Shown here: in pieces, positions 1 through 8,445 of the stretch | Layout of the letters: each line of letters opens with the position of its first letter | Position numbering within the stretch: the stretch's first letter is position 1 | Made by a program: the position numbers and the translations under genes | The notes under the pieces: model-generated | The model's input: the letters and a program-made list of their open reading frames with translations, nothing else | Told to the model about the DNA's origin: nothing | Databases searched by the model: none | From: Azospirillum tabaci | Lineage (GTDB): Bacteria; Pseudomonadota; Alphaproteobacteria; Azospirillales; Azospirillaceae | Direction: 5' to 3' | DNA: 64,000 bases | NCBI RefSeq assembly: GCF_014596085.1 | Contig: NZ_JACCJY010000001.1 | Location: forward strand, 248,001 to 312,000

Positions 1-835
1 CGACATCTATTTCGCGACCGACGGGGCGAAGGCGCTGGAGCTGGTGCAGTCCCGGCTGCCCGATCTCGTTCTGCTGGACATCATGATGCCGGGCATGGAC
101 GGCTACGAGGTCTGCGCGCGGATCAAGGCCGATCCGATCACCCGCGACATCCCGGTCATCTTCATCTCGGCCAAGAGCGAGGTGGAGGACGAGACCTACG
201 GTTTGGAGGTCGGCGCCATCGACTTCATCTCCAAGCCGATCAGCCCGCCCATCGTCAAGGCGCGGGTGCGCAACCATCTGCTGCTGAAGCGGCAGACCGA
301 CCTGCTGCGCACCCTGTCCTTCAACGACGGTCTGACCGGCATCGCCAACCGCCGCCGCTTCGACGAGGTGCTGCGGCGCGAATGGCGGCGCTGCGGGCGG
401 GCGCAGCTTCCGCTGTCGCTCATCATGCTCGATGTCGACCAGTTCAAGCCGTACAACGACCATTACGGTCATCAGGCGGGCGACGAGTGCCTGCGCGCGG
501 TGGCCCAGCTCCTGGCCGAGCAGATGATGAGGCCGGGCGATCTGATCGCCCGCTACGGCGGCGAGGAGTTCGTCTGCCTGCTTCCCGAAACCGATGAGGA
601 CGGAGCGGTTCAGGTCGCCGAGCGTTTGCGCGAGACGGTGGCCGAGCGGCGCCTGCCCCACGCGGTGTCCCACGTCGCCGACCACGTCACCATCAGCTTG
701 GGCGTCGCCACCGCCCGGCCGATGCTGGACGACACGCCGGACCGGCTGACCCAGCTTGCCGACGGCCTGCTCTACGAGGCCAAGCGCGCCGGCCGCAACC
801 GTGTGTGCAGCGGTGGTGTGGAGGTTGCGGTATAA
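1..835 (+). CDS. Response regulator / diguanylate cyclase (REC-GGDEF), 5' truncated by window
   Basis: The reading frame is already open at base 2, so the start lies outside the window. The visible part begins inside a receiver domain, with the phosphoacceptor aspartate in LLDIMMPGMDG. The FISAKSE and SKPISPP segments are the conserved beta4/beta5 region with the invariant lysine. A GGDEF domain follows, with intact GGEEF active site. An RPGD (RxxD) motif lies five residues before it, which is the usual c-di-GMP inhibitory I-site. The protein should make c-di-GMP from two GTP under phosphorelay control, like PleD/WspR-type regulators. A sensor kinase partner would be expected upstream but is not visible. 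Whether there are one or two REC domains cannot be seen. Confidence 0.92.
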   Translation, partial: DIYFATDGAKALELVQSRLPDLVLLDIMMPGMDGYEVCARIKADPITRDIPVIFISAKSEVEDETYGLEVGAIDFISKPISPPIVKARVRNHLLLKRQTDLLRTLSFNDGLTGIANRRRFDEVLRREWRRCGRAQLPLSLIMLDVDQFKPYNDHYGHQAGDECLRAVAQLLAEQMMRPGDLIARYGGEEFVCLLPETDEDGAVQVAERLRETVAERRLPHAVSHVADHVTISLGVATARPMLDDTPDRLTQLADGLLYEAKRAGRNRVCSGGVEVAV

Positions 836-867
836 AGGGGCCGACCTGAGGCATTACGGGTGCAGCC

Positions 868-2100
868 ATGACCGCGGCCAGAGCCGGAGACGACAGCGCG
901 ACCAGGGACCGGCTTCCTTTTGCAGCGACTCCGTCCGACGTGCGCGGGCGCGGCTTTTCCAGTCGAGCCTCCCTGACGGTGATGGAAGGCTGGATCGACG
1001 CCGCCGTCACCCCTTTGCCGCCGCGCGCCGTGGCTCTCGCCGACCTCTCCGCCATGCTGGCGGAGGGCGTGGTTCTCGCCGCGCCGTTGACCGTGCCGGG
1101 GGATTGGCCGCCCGCCGACCGCGCCGCCCGCGACGGGGTGGCGGTGGCTTCCAGAGACACGCTGGGAGCCGGCTCCTACAACCCGGTTCCGCTGCCGGGC
1201 GCCGTGACGGTCGCGGTGGGCGAGCCGATGCCGCCGGGGACCGACGCGGTCCTGCCGGTGGAGGCCATGCTGGCCGACGGCCCCTTCGTCGAGGCGCTGG
1301 GCAGCGCCGCTCCGGGCGAGGGGGTGGAGCGGCGGGGCGACGGTCTGCGCGCCGGGACGGTGCTGATGAAGGCGGGACACCGGCTGCGCCCGCAGGACCT
1401 TGGGCTGCTCGCCGCGCTGGGGATCGGGACGTTGCGCGTCGGTGCCCGCCCGCGGGTGCGCGTCGTGCTGGCCGGGGGGCCGCGTTCCGGCCCCGAAACG
1501 CTGGGCGCCATGCTGACCGTGCTGGTGGCGCGGGATGGCGGTGTGGTGGAGCTGGTGGGGCCGCTGCCGGCGGACCGCGCCGCCCTGGCCGCCGTTTACG
1601 CGGCCCCCGGCGCCGACCTGCTGATCTCCGCCGGGCGCACCGGGGTGGGGGAGGACGACGTGGCCCCCCTGGCGCTGGCCGACGCGGGGCAACTCGCCCT
1701 GCACGGCGTGGCCCTGCGCCCCGGCGATTCGGCGGCGTTGGGGCAGGCCGGCGGCGTGCCCGCCCTGCTGCTGCCCGGCGAACCGATGGCCTGCCTGACG
1801 GCGTACGAGCTGCTGGCCGGGCGGGCGGTGCGCCGTCTGGCCGGGCGGGACCCGGCGCTGCCGCATCCGGCGGTCCCCGCCGTGGCGGTGCGCAAGCTGG
1901 TGTCGGAGATCGGCTGCACCGAACTGTATCGCGTGCGCCGGACGGCGGATGGAATGGTCGAGCCGGTCGCCTCCCCGCACCGGCCGGGTCTGGCCGGGGC
2001 GGTGCTGGCCGACGGTTTCGTGCTGATCCCGGCGGAAAGCGAGGGCGTCCCGGCGGGGGCGACGGTGACCCTGCGCTGTTTTGACGGTACAAGTCTCTGA
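868..2100 (+). CDS. Divergent MoeA-like molybdopterin-binding protein
   Basis: This 410-residue protein has the domain order of MoeA (molybdopterin molybdotransferase, which inserts molybdate into adenylylated molybdopterin). Several MoeA signatures are degenerate. The usual P-x-F-D-x-S-x-x-D-G motif reads PPADRAARDG. The metal/MPT loop reads PPGTDAVLPVEA. The MoCF-biosynthesis loop reads LISAGRTGVGEDD, and the PGNPVS-type loop reads LLPGEPMAC. It lies 26 bases upstream of a second, canonical MoeA gene, so the two probably form one operon. It may be a regulatory or partner-specific paralogue rather than the catalytic enzyme. The start at 868 has a weak Shine-Dalgarno; a later ATG at 982 would remove 38 residues not needed for the fold. 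Confidence 0.8.
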   Translation: MTAARAGDDSATRDRLPFAATPSDVRGRGFSSRASLTVMEGWIDAAVTPLPPRAVALADLSAMLAEGVVLAAPLTVPGDWPPADRAARDGVAVASRDTLGAGSYNPVPLPGAVTVAVGEPMPPGTDAVLPVEAMLADGPFVEALGSAAPGEGVERRGDGLRAGTVLMKAGHRLRPQDLGLLAALGIGTLRVGARPRVRVVLAGGPRSGPETLGAMLTVLVARDGGVVELVGPLPADRAALAAVYAAPGADLLISAGRTGVGEDDVAPLALADAGQLALHGVALRPGDSAALGQAGGVPALLLPGEPMACLTAYELLAGRAVRRLAGRDPALPHPAVPAVAVRKLVSEIGCTELYRVRRTADGMVEPVASPHRPGLAGAVLADGFVLIPAESEGVPAGATVTLRCFDGTSL

Positions 2101-2126
2101 ACGGCATCGAGTAAGGGGGGAAGGGC

Positions 2127-4097
2127 GTGTCCAACCAGGACATCCGGCGATTTGTCGCCCAGGCGGCCCGGCAGGAGCAGTTTCTGGAGGTGGTGGGCCG
2201 CGACGAGGCCGAGGCGCGCTTCCGCCGCCATCTCGACCTGACGCCCAAGGGGGCGGAGACGGTGCCGCTGGGCGCCGCGCTGGGCCGCGTGCTGGCCGCC
2301 GACGTGGTGGCGGAGGTCGATGTTCCGGGCTTCGACCGTTCCTCGGTGGACGGCTTCGCGGTGCGCGCCGCCGACACCCAGGGGGCGGGCGAGGACACGC
2401 CGGTCGTGCTGCGCCTGAACGAGGAGGTGCTGTCCGCCGGGCGGGTTCCATCGCTGACCGTCGCCCCCGGCACGGCCACGGTGCTCGCCACCGGCGGCAT
2501 GCTGCCGCGCGGCGCCGACGCGGTGGTGATGGTCGAGCACACCGAGTCGCATGAGGAGGGCGACGCCCTTCTGGTGGAGATCCGCAAGCCGGTGGTGCCC
2601 GGCGCCTTCGTCGCCGCCGCGGGGTCGGACATCGGGCGCGGCGAGACGGTGATGCGCCGCGGGCAGCTGCTGACCTCCCGCGAGATCGGCGTGCTGGCCG
2701 CCATCGGGCGGGCCGAGGTGTCGGTGGTCCACCGTCCCCGCGTGGCCATCCTGTCCACCGGCGACGAGATCGTCGCCCCCGGCGAGCCGATCCGGCCCGG
2801 CGCCGTCTATGACTCGAACGCCGCCATCCTCGCCGCCGCGGTGGAGGAGCTGGGCGGGGAGCCCGTCCGGCTGGGCATCGCCCGCGATGACGAGGCGGAG
2901 CTGGCCCCGCTGGTCGAGCAAGGCTTGGCCTGCGACGCGCTGTTGCTGTCGGGCGGCACGTCCAAGGGAGCGGGCGACCTGTCCTACCGCATCATCAGCC
3001 GCCTGACCGACCCCGGGATCGTTGCGCACGGCGTGGCGCTGAAGCCCGGCAAGCCTTTGTGCCTGGCCGTAACGAAGGGCAAGCCGGTGGTGATCCTGCC
3101 CGGCTTCCCGACCTCCGCCATGTTCACCTTCCACGAGTTCGTCGCCCCGGTGCTGCGCGCGCTGGCCGGCCTGCCGCCCGCGGCGAAGGAGAGCGTGGAC
3201 GCGACGGTGCCGATGCGGCTGGGATCGGAACGGGGCCGGACCGAATATGTGATGGTCTCTCTGGTGCGCGGGGCGGACGGCGGGCTGGCGGCCTATCCGC
3301 TGTCCAAGGGCTCCGGCGCGGTGACCGCCTTCAGCGCGGCGGACGGCTTCATCGCCATCGACCCGCAGGCCGAGGCGGTGGAGGCCGGCACCCCGGTGTC
3401 GGTCCAGCGCATCGGCCGCGACACCCGCCCCGCCGACCTGATCGTGATCGGCAGCCACTGCGTCGGGCTGGACGCCATCACCGGCCATCTGGTCGGGGAG
3501 GGGCTGACGGTCAAGGCGCTGAACGTCGGCTCGATGGGCGGCCTCGCCGCCGCCCGGCGGGGTGAATGCGACGTGGCGGCCATCCACCTGATGGACCCGA
3601 AGAGCGGGGAGTACAACCACCCCTTCCTGACCCCGGCGCTCGGCCTCGTGACCGGCTACCGCCGTCTTCAGGGCATCGTCTTCCGCAAGGGCGATGTTCG
3701 TTTCGAAGGCAAAACGGCCGAGGAGGCCGGCGTGGCGGCGGCGCAGGACCCCGACTGCATCCTGGTCAACCGCAACGCCGGCAGCGGCACGCGCATCCTG
3801 ACCGACCGGCTGCTGGGGGCCGCACGCCCCGCCGGCTACTGGTCGCAGGCCAAGTCGCACAACGCCGTGGCGGTGGCGGTGGCCCAGGGGCGCGCCGACT
3901 GGGGCGTCGCCATCGAAAGCGTCGCCACCCTCTACGGGCTGGGTTTCCTGCCCTTGCAGGCGGAGCATTACGACTTCGTGATCCCCAACGACCGCCGGAA
4001 CCGGCCGGCGGTTCGCCGCTTCCTGGCGGCGCTGGCCGATCCGGTGGTGCGGGAGACACTGACGGCGCTCGGCTTTACCGTTCCGGAAGCGGAATGA
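2127..4097 (+). CDS. MoeA fused to periplasmic-binding-protein-like domain
   Basis: GTG start. The first ~420 residues are a canonical MoeA, with FDRSSVDGFAVRA, PRGADAVVMVEHTE, SGGTSKGAGDLS and LPGFPTSA loops. This predicts molybdate insertion into molybdopterin in the cytoplasm. Residues ~435-656 form a second domain beginning DLIVIGSHCVGLD and containing NRNAGSGTR, typical of the PBP-like (PF12727) domain found on ModE/MoeA-type proteins, which may sense molybdate or tungstate or a cofactor. There is no signal peptide, so this binding-protein fold is cytoplasmic. It follows the divergent MoeA-like gene in the same direction. Its 3' end overlaps the convergent pirin gene by 23 bases. Confidence 0.9.
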   Translation: MSNQDIRRFVAQAARQEQFLEVVGRDEAEARFRRHLDLTPKGAETVPLGAALGRVLAADVVAEVDVPGFDRSSVDGFAVRAADTQGAGEDTPVVLRLNEEVLSAGRVPSLTVAPGTATVLATGGMLPRGADAVVMVEHTESHEEGDALLVEIRKPVVPGAFVAAAGSDIGRGETVMRRGQLLTSREIGVLAAIGRAEVSVVHRPRVAILSTGDEIVAPGEPIRPGAVYDSNAAILAAAVEELGGEPVRLGIARDDEAELAPLVEQGLACDALLLSGGTSKGAGDLSYRIISRLTDPGIVAHGVALKPGKPLCLAVTKGKPVVILPGFPTSAMFTFHEFVAPVLRALAGLPPAAKESVDATVPMRLGSERGRTEYVMVSLVRGADGGLAAYPLSKGSGAVTAFSAADGFIAIDPQAEAVEAGTPVSVQRIGRDTRPADLIVIGSHCVGLDAITGHLVGEGLTVKALNVGSMGGLAAARRGECDVAAIHLMDPKSGEYNHPFLTPALGLVTGYRRLQGIVFRKGDVRFEGKTAEEAGVAAAQDPDCILVNRNAGSGTRILTDRLLGAARPAGYWSQAKSHNAVAVAVAQGRADWGVAIESVATLYGLGFLPLQAEHYDFVIPNDRRNRPAVRRFLAALADPVVRETLTALGFTVPEAE

Positions 4098-4977
4098 ACT
4101 CCGTCTCGCCGGGAACGGCGTCGAACCGACCGGCCTTCCATTCGGCCTTGGCCTGTTCGATGCGGTCCTGGCGGCTGGAGACGAAGTTCCACCAGATGTG
4201 GCGCGGGCCGTCCATCACGGCGCCGCCCAGCAGGATCAGGCGGGCGGCGGTTTCGGCCTCCACCGTCACCGCGTCGCCGGGGCGCAGCACCAGAAGACGC
4301 CCGGACTCGAAGCGGTCGCCGTGAATCGTGACGGTGCCGTCGGCGATGTAGAGCGCCCGCTCCTCCGTCTCCCGGTCGATGGGCAGGCGGGCGCCGGCGT
4401 CCAGCGAGGCATCGACGTACAGCGTGTCCCACAGCGTGTTCATCGGCGAACGTACACCGTACGCCTCGCCCGCGACGACGCGCAGCCGCTTGCCCTCGCC
4501 CTCGACCACCGGCAGCTCGTCCGCGCCAAGATGGACGAAGGCGGGGTCGGTTTCCTCATGGGTCTTCGGCAGGGCGACCCAGGACTGGATGCCCGACAGC
4601 AGCCGGTCGCGCCCGCGCTCGTCGGTGGCGGAGCGTTCGGAATGGGCGATGCCGCGCCCGGCGGTCATCCAGTTCACCGCCCCCGGCCGGATCGGCAGGA
4701 CGGTGCCCAGGCTGTCCCGGTGCAGGATCTCGCCATCGAACAGGTAGGTGACGGTGGCCAGCCCGATGTGCGGGTGGGGGCGCACGTCGATGCCCGCCCC
4801 GGCCTTCAGGATGGCCGGCCCCATCTGGTCGAGGAAAACGAACGGCCCGACCATCCGCTTGCGGACGGAGGGCAGGGCGCGCCGCACCTCGAAGCCGCCG
4901 ATGTCGCTGGTGCGTGGAACGACCACCGTTTCCAGCCAGCCGTCCGGAGACTCGGTCGATGTTGGCGCCGTCGTCAT
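4075..4977 (-). CDS. Pirin family protein
   Basis: Cupin-fold protein of about 300 residues. The N-terminal cupin has the pirin signature RPHPHIGLATVTYLFDGE and the metal-ligand-like stretch GAVNWMTAGRGIAHSE. A second cupin-like half follows, with WWNFVSS near the C-terminus, as in YhhW-type pirins. Bacterial pirins bind Fe or other metals, and some have quercetinase activity; the substrate here is unknown. I chose the ATG at 4977, not the upstream in-frame one at 5010, because GGGAGG stands 6 bases before it. The gene is convergent with, and overlaps, moeA by 23 bases. A second, dissimilar pirin lies at 22673-23521. Confidence 0.9.
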   Translation of the reverse strand: MTTAPTSTESPDGWLETVVVPRTSDIGGFEVRRALPSVRKRMVGPFVFLDQMGPAILKAGAGIDVRPHPHIGLATVTYLFDGEILHRDSLGTVLPIRPGAVNWMTAGRGIAHSERSATDERGRDRLLSGIQSWVALPKTHEETDPAFVHLGADELPVVEGEGKRLRVVAGEAYGVRSPMNTLWDTLYVDASLDAGARLPIDRETEERALYIADGTVTIHGDRFESGRLLVLRPGDAVTVEAETAARLILLGGAVMDGPRHIWWNFVSSRQDRIEQAKAEWKAGRFDAVPGETEFIPLPER

Positions 4978-5067
4978 GCTTGTCCTCCCGTTCCCGAAGC
5001 CCGTTCCCAATGGTGGGTGCCACCAACAGGTGGGAACCGGCGCCGCGAATGGGAGGGGGGAAAGCGT

Positions 5068-5346
5068 TCAGTGCTTGGGGGTGCCGCAGCCGCCGCTTCC
5101 GCACCCGCAGCCGCCGGCCGGGGCGGTGACGTGGATGGCGCCGCGCGCCGTGGCCAGCAGCACGTCCAGCGGGATGCCGGTGGCCTTGGCGAGATCGCCC
5201 AGGCTGGCGCTGTCCGGCACGCCGACGCCGGGGTTGAAGACCGGGTGGATCTGCGCCAGACGGCCCACGGCGTCCGGATCGACGGCGTTCAGCGCGCCCA
5301 GGGTGGTGTCGCCCGTCAGGGTGTTGGCGATCAGGATGTCGGCCAT
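5068..5346 (-). CDS. Small DUF1858-like protein with Cys/Gly C-terminal tail
   Basis: A 92-residue protein. The first ~70 residues resemble the DUF1858/ScdA-N-like small helical fold: a LGALNAVDP helix, then HPVFNPGVGVPDSA, and LGDLAKATGIPLDVLL at the end. These proteins occur in or near redox and Fe-S repair proteins. The tail GGCGCGSGGCG holds three cysteines (C80, C82, C87) and looks like a metal or disulfide site. The start was chosen at MADILIANT because longer in-frame extensions run antisense through the tRNA gene. It lies downstream of tRNA-Ala and upstream of pirin on the same strand. The exact function is not known. Confidence 0.7.
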   Translation of the reverse strand: MADILIANTLTGDTTLGALNAVDPDAVGRLAQIHPVFNPGVGVPDSASLGDLAKATGIPLDVLLATARGAIHVTAPAGGCGCGSGGCGTPKH

Positions 5347-5475
5347 GGCGTGTCCGAAGCGGGAGGGAACGGGAATCGGCGGAAGCCGACGGTGCCGCCC
5401 GACCAAAGAGCGTTCCTTGACGCCTGTCAAGACGGTGGCGGCGAGAGGGCGGGAAGGAAAACCAGAGCCGAAACG

Positions 5476-5511
5476 CCGAAGGGCCTGCGCGGTGCTGCGC
5501 AGGCCCTTCGG
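5476..5511 (-). terminator. Hairpin after tRNA-Ala
   Basis: Perfect 15-base inverted arms (5476-5490 and 5497-5511) around a 6-base loop, immediately downstream of the tRNA CCA end. It is followed on the minus strand by only short T runs, so its terminator role is inferred from position and stem stability. Confidence 0.6.
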
Positions 5512-5516
5512 GTGTT

Positions 5517-5592
<76 letters not shown>

Positions 5593-5637
5593 GAAACTCT
5601 GGGCGGCGAGCCTTGCGGCCAGCCTCGGTGGAGCGGG

Positions 5638-5666
5638 ATATTGGTCAGGACGGGGGGCTGATGCAA
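5638..5666 (-). promoter_or_regulatory. Candidate promoter of tRNA-Ala
   Basis: On the minus strand TTGCAT (5661-5666) and CAATAT (5638-5643) are separated by 17 bases, about 45 bases before the mature tRNA 5' end. This is a sigma70-type arrangement judged by eye. Confidence 0.45.
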
Positions 5667-5733
5667 GAGAAAAATTCAGCCCCATCCACCTTTTTTCCGC
5701 CCCGCCGCACCCGTCTTTCCTAGGGGAGCGCGA

Positions 5734-6132
5734 TCAGCGCTCCTCCTCATCCTCGCCTTCGACGTCGACGACCTCGTCCATGTCGTCCTCGCCCAGTTCC
5801 GAGGTGTCCTCGATCAGGACATCGTCCTCGTCCTCGGGCGTCTCGTCGGTTTCCTCGATGTCGTCGACGGACACATCGTCCTCGACCTCGTCGAGTTCCG
5901 TCGATTCCTCGTCCTCGGTCTCGGTTTCGGTGTCCTCGTCCTCCGAGGAGACCACCGGGGCCTTCTTGACATCGTCAACCGGCGCCGGGCGCGCCTTGCG
6001 GGACTTCAGCAACGCCTCGGGATCGAACTGCGCTCCGCAGCTCGGGCACACCGGCGGGTCCTTGCGCAGATCGTAATAGCGCGCGCCACAGCTCGGGCAG
6101 ATGCGCTTGACGCCCCATTCGGGTTTGGCCAC
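5734..6132 (-). CDS. TIGR02300 / FYDLN-acid zinc-ribbon protein
   Basis: A 132-residue protein. The N-terminus carries two CPSC knuckles (C12/C15 and C29/C32), forming a zinc ribbon, with RYYDLRKDPP between them; this is the FYDLN motif that names the family. The rest, from about residue 57, is almost entirely Asp/Glu. The family is common in Alphaproteobacteria next to tRNA-Ala and aroA, and its function is unknown. The start is GTG at 6132, with GGAGG 7 bases upstream. The extreme acidity suggests binding of a basic protein or nucleic-acid mimicry, which is inference only. Confidence 0.9.
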   Translation of the reverse strand: MAKPEWGVKRICPSCGARYYDLRKDPPVCPSCGAQFDPEALLKSRKARPAPVDDVKKAPVVSSEDEDTETETEDEESTELDEVEDDVSVDDIEETDETPEDEDDVLIEDTSELGEDDMDEVVDVEGEDEEER

Positions 6133-6338
6133 GCCTCGTCCTCCGTCACGTTCCTAGGGAATGCCCAATTCGGGAATTACAAGCCGCGCCCTTTGCCACG
6201 CCAGCGGGCGCTTGTCAAAAAAAAGTTCGCTGAATGTCGCCGGCAAACTGGCGGGGCCGGCGGCCGGTGCCAAACTTCACCCTGCGGTGGTCCTCCGGGC
6301 CGCCGACAAGGATACCATGATGATGGGGGAGGAATCCG

Positions 6339-8156
6339 ATGCCGATCCTGCTGTCCCGGCGCTGGCGGGCGCTGCTGTCCGCCGGCCTGCTGGCGGCGCT
6401 GCCGCTGGAGGCCCTGGCCCAGACGTCGCCCTCCACGTCGCCCTCCACGTCGCCCTCCACGTCGCCCTCCACAGCCGGTCCCTCCGCCGCGGGTGACGTG
6501 GCGCCGGAGCGCGCGACCGGACGCGGCAGCCGCAGCCTCGACACCGCCACGCGCCACATGGTGGCCGCCGCGAATCCGCTGGCGGCGGAGGCCGGGCGGG
6601 AGATCCTGCGCGCAGGCGGCAGCGCGGTGGACGCGGCCATCGCCGTGCAACTCGTCCTCAATCTGGTGGAGCCGCAAAGCTCCGGCATCGGGGGCGGCGC
6701 CTTCCTGGTCCATTACGACGCCGCAACGAAGGCGGTGACCTCGCTCGACGGGCGCGAGACGGCGCCGGCCGCGGCGACCCCTGAGCGCTTCCTGGGGGCG
6801 GACGGCAAACCGATGCCCTTGTACGACGCGGTGGTCGGCGGGCGGTCCGTCGGGGTGCCGGGCACGGTGATGCTGCTTGAGCACGCCCACCGGACGCATG
6901 GCAAACTGCCCTGGCCCCGCCTGTTCGAACGCGCCATCGCGCTGGCCGAGAACGGCTTCACGGTCAGTCCGCGGCTGAACGGCCAGCTGGCGATGGAGAA
7001 GCACCTGCCGGCCAACCCCACGGCGCGCGCCTATTTCTACCAGCCGGACGGCACGCCCTGGCCGGTCGGCCATGTGCTGAAGAATCCGGAGTTCGCGGCG
7101 ACCCTGCGCGCCATCGCGGAGAAGGGCTCCGCCGCCTTCTACGAGGGACCGATCGCCGCCGACCTCGTCAAGGCGGTGACCGGCCACCCCACCAACCCCG
7201 GCGACATGACCGAGGCGGACCTGAAAGCCTACCGGGTCAAGGAGCGGGAGCCGGTCTGCGGCCCCTACCGCGCCTACACCTTGTGCGGCATGGGGCCGCC
7301 CAGCTCCGGCGGGGTCGCGGTGCTGCAGACGCTGGCCTTCCTGGAGGGCCGCGACATGGCCGCCACCCGCGGCGATCCGGCGCTGGCGGCGCACTGGATG
7401 TCGGAGGCCGGGCGCCTCGCCTTCGCCGACCGCGGGCTCTATCTGGCCGACCCGGACTTCGTGTCGGTGCCGGTGAAGGGGCTGCTCGACCGCGGCTATC
7501 TGGCGAGCCGCGCCGCCCTGATCGGCGAGCGGTCCATGGGCAAGGCGCAGGCGGGCGAGCCGCCCTTCCGGGAAGGCCGCGCCTGGGGCTTCGCCGAGGC
7601 CGAGGAGCACGGCACCAGCCACATCTCCGTGGTGGACGGGGCGGGCAACGCCGTCGCCATGACCACCACCATCGAGGACGGCTTCGGCTCCCGCCTGATG
7701 GTGCGCGGCTTCCTGCTGAACAACGAGCTGACCGATTTCGCCTTCACCCCGACGGAGGACGGCAAGCCCGTCGCCAACCGGGTGGAACCGGGCAAGCGGC
7801 CGCGCAGCTCGATGGCGCCGACGCTGGTCTTCCGCGACGGCGCCCTGGTGGCCTCGGTGGGGTCGCCGGGCGGCAGCAACATCATCAACTACGTGGGCAA
7901 GACGCTGGTCGCCCTGCTCGACTGGAGCCTCGACCCGCAGGCGGCGGTGGACGCCCCCAACTTCGGCAGCCGCAACGGCCCGACCGAGCTGGAGCAGGGC
8001 ACCGAGGCGGAGGGCTGGAAGGCGGCGCTGGAGGCGCGGGGGCACACGGTCAGGGCGATGGAGCTGACCTCCGGCACCCAGGCGATCGTGGTGACCGGCC
8101 AGGGGCTGTCCGGCGGCGCCGACACCCGGCGCGAGGGGGTGGCGGTCGGCGACTGA
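6339..8156 (+). CDS. ggt: Gamma-glutamyltransferase precursor
   Basis: A 605-residue secreted enzyme that cleaves gamma-glutamyl bonds, for example glutathione, in the periplasm. The N-terminal signal peptide ends near LEALAQT, and a short SPST tandem repeat follows. The large-subunit region has GGSAVDAAIAVQLVLN and SSGIGGGAFL. Autocleavage should occur before T426 in EEHGTSHISV, giving a small subunit that begins TSHISVVD. The oxyanion and substrate-loop segments PRSSMAPT and GSPGGSNII are present. The start has GGAGGA 7 bases upstream. The gene sits between the FYDLN-acid gene and aroA, which are neighbours in many relatives, so it may be an insertion into that block. Confidence 0.93.
   Translation: MPILLSRRWRALLSAGLLAALPLEALAQTSPSTSPSTSPSTSPSTAGPSAAGDVAPERATGRGSRSLDTATRHMVAAANPLAAEAGREILRAGGSAVDAAIAVQLVLNLVEPQSSGIGGGAFLVHYDAATKAVTSLDGRETAPAAATPERFLGADGKPMPLYDAVVGGRSVGVPGTVMLLEHAHRTHGKLPWPRLFERAIALAENGFTVSPRLNGQLAMEKHLPANPTARAYFYQPDGTPWPVGHVLKNPEFAATLRAIAEKGSAAFYEGPIAADLVKAVTGHPTNPGDMTEADLKAYRVKEREPVCGPYRAYTLCGMGPPSSGGVAVLQTLAFLEGRDMAATRGDPALAAHWMSEAGRLAFADRGLYLADPDFVSVPVKGLLDRGYLASRAALIGERSMGKAQAGEPPFREGRAWGFAEAEEHGTSHISVVDGAGNAVAMTTTIEDGFGSRLMVRGFLLNNELTDFAFTPTEDGKPVANRVEPGKRPRSSMAPTLVFRDGALVASVGSPGGSNIINYVGKTLVALLDWSLDPQAAVDAPNFGSRNGPTELEQGTEAEGWKAALEARGHTVRAMELTSGTQAIVVTGQGLSGGADTRREGVAVGD
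6423..6470 (+). repeat. 12-bp tandem repeat, four perfect copies, inside ggt
   Basis: Four exact copies of acgtcgccctcc at 6423-6434, 6435-6446, 6447-6458 and 6459-6470. Read in frame they give a Thr-Ser-Pro-Ser repeat just after the signal peptide. Copy-number change would alter linker length without shifting frame. Confidence 0.95.
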
Positions 8157-8213
8157 TCGCGGGAGCGGTCAGGGGCACGTTCGAACGGTTCGGTCGCGGC
8201 TTTGGGAGACAGG

Positions 8214-8317
8214 ATCGACACGGATTTAGCGGATCTTTGCCGATCACGGGACGCTGCGCTGCGCCCACCCGCCCGGTTCCGGGAAATCCGGTTTCAATCC
8301 GTGAAATCCGTGTCGAT
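8214..8317. repeat. Inverted repeat between ggt and aroA (REP-like)
   Basis: Perfect 14-base arms, atcgacacggattt at 8214-8227 and its complement at 8304-8317, separated by 76 bases. The right half has three spaced copies of an AATCCG core (8284-8309). The intergenic stretch 8157-8445 shows no convincing ORF. AATCCGTG-type palindromes of this kind recur as dispersed non-coding repeats in several bacterial genomes. It could form a large cruciform or end ggt transcription. Confidence 0.75.
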
Positions 8318-8445
8318 TCTTGCCCGCATTGCCTGCGCGCGGCTTTCAGCCAATCGCCCTGCGGGAGCCGCGCGTCGCTCGCATCGCTGGTCCCGCTGTG
8401 CTAGGTACTCCGCCCTGGTCACATTCTTGTCTGGGGAGCCCTCCC

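Noticed and set aside
772..2758. Long Pro/Arg/Gly-rich open frames on the minus strand opposite the moeA genes
   Set aside because: Composition is typical of GC-rich antisense shadows; the plus-strand genes carry clear family motifs.
6423..6470. Tandem repeat considered as a CRISPR array
   Set aside because: Units are 12 bases with no spacers and lie in a coding frame.
6177..8045. A 622-codon minus-strand frame opposite ggt
   Set aside because: His/Arg/Gln-rich shadow of the gamma-glutamyltransferase; no motif.
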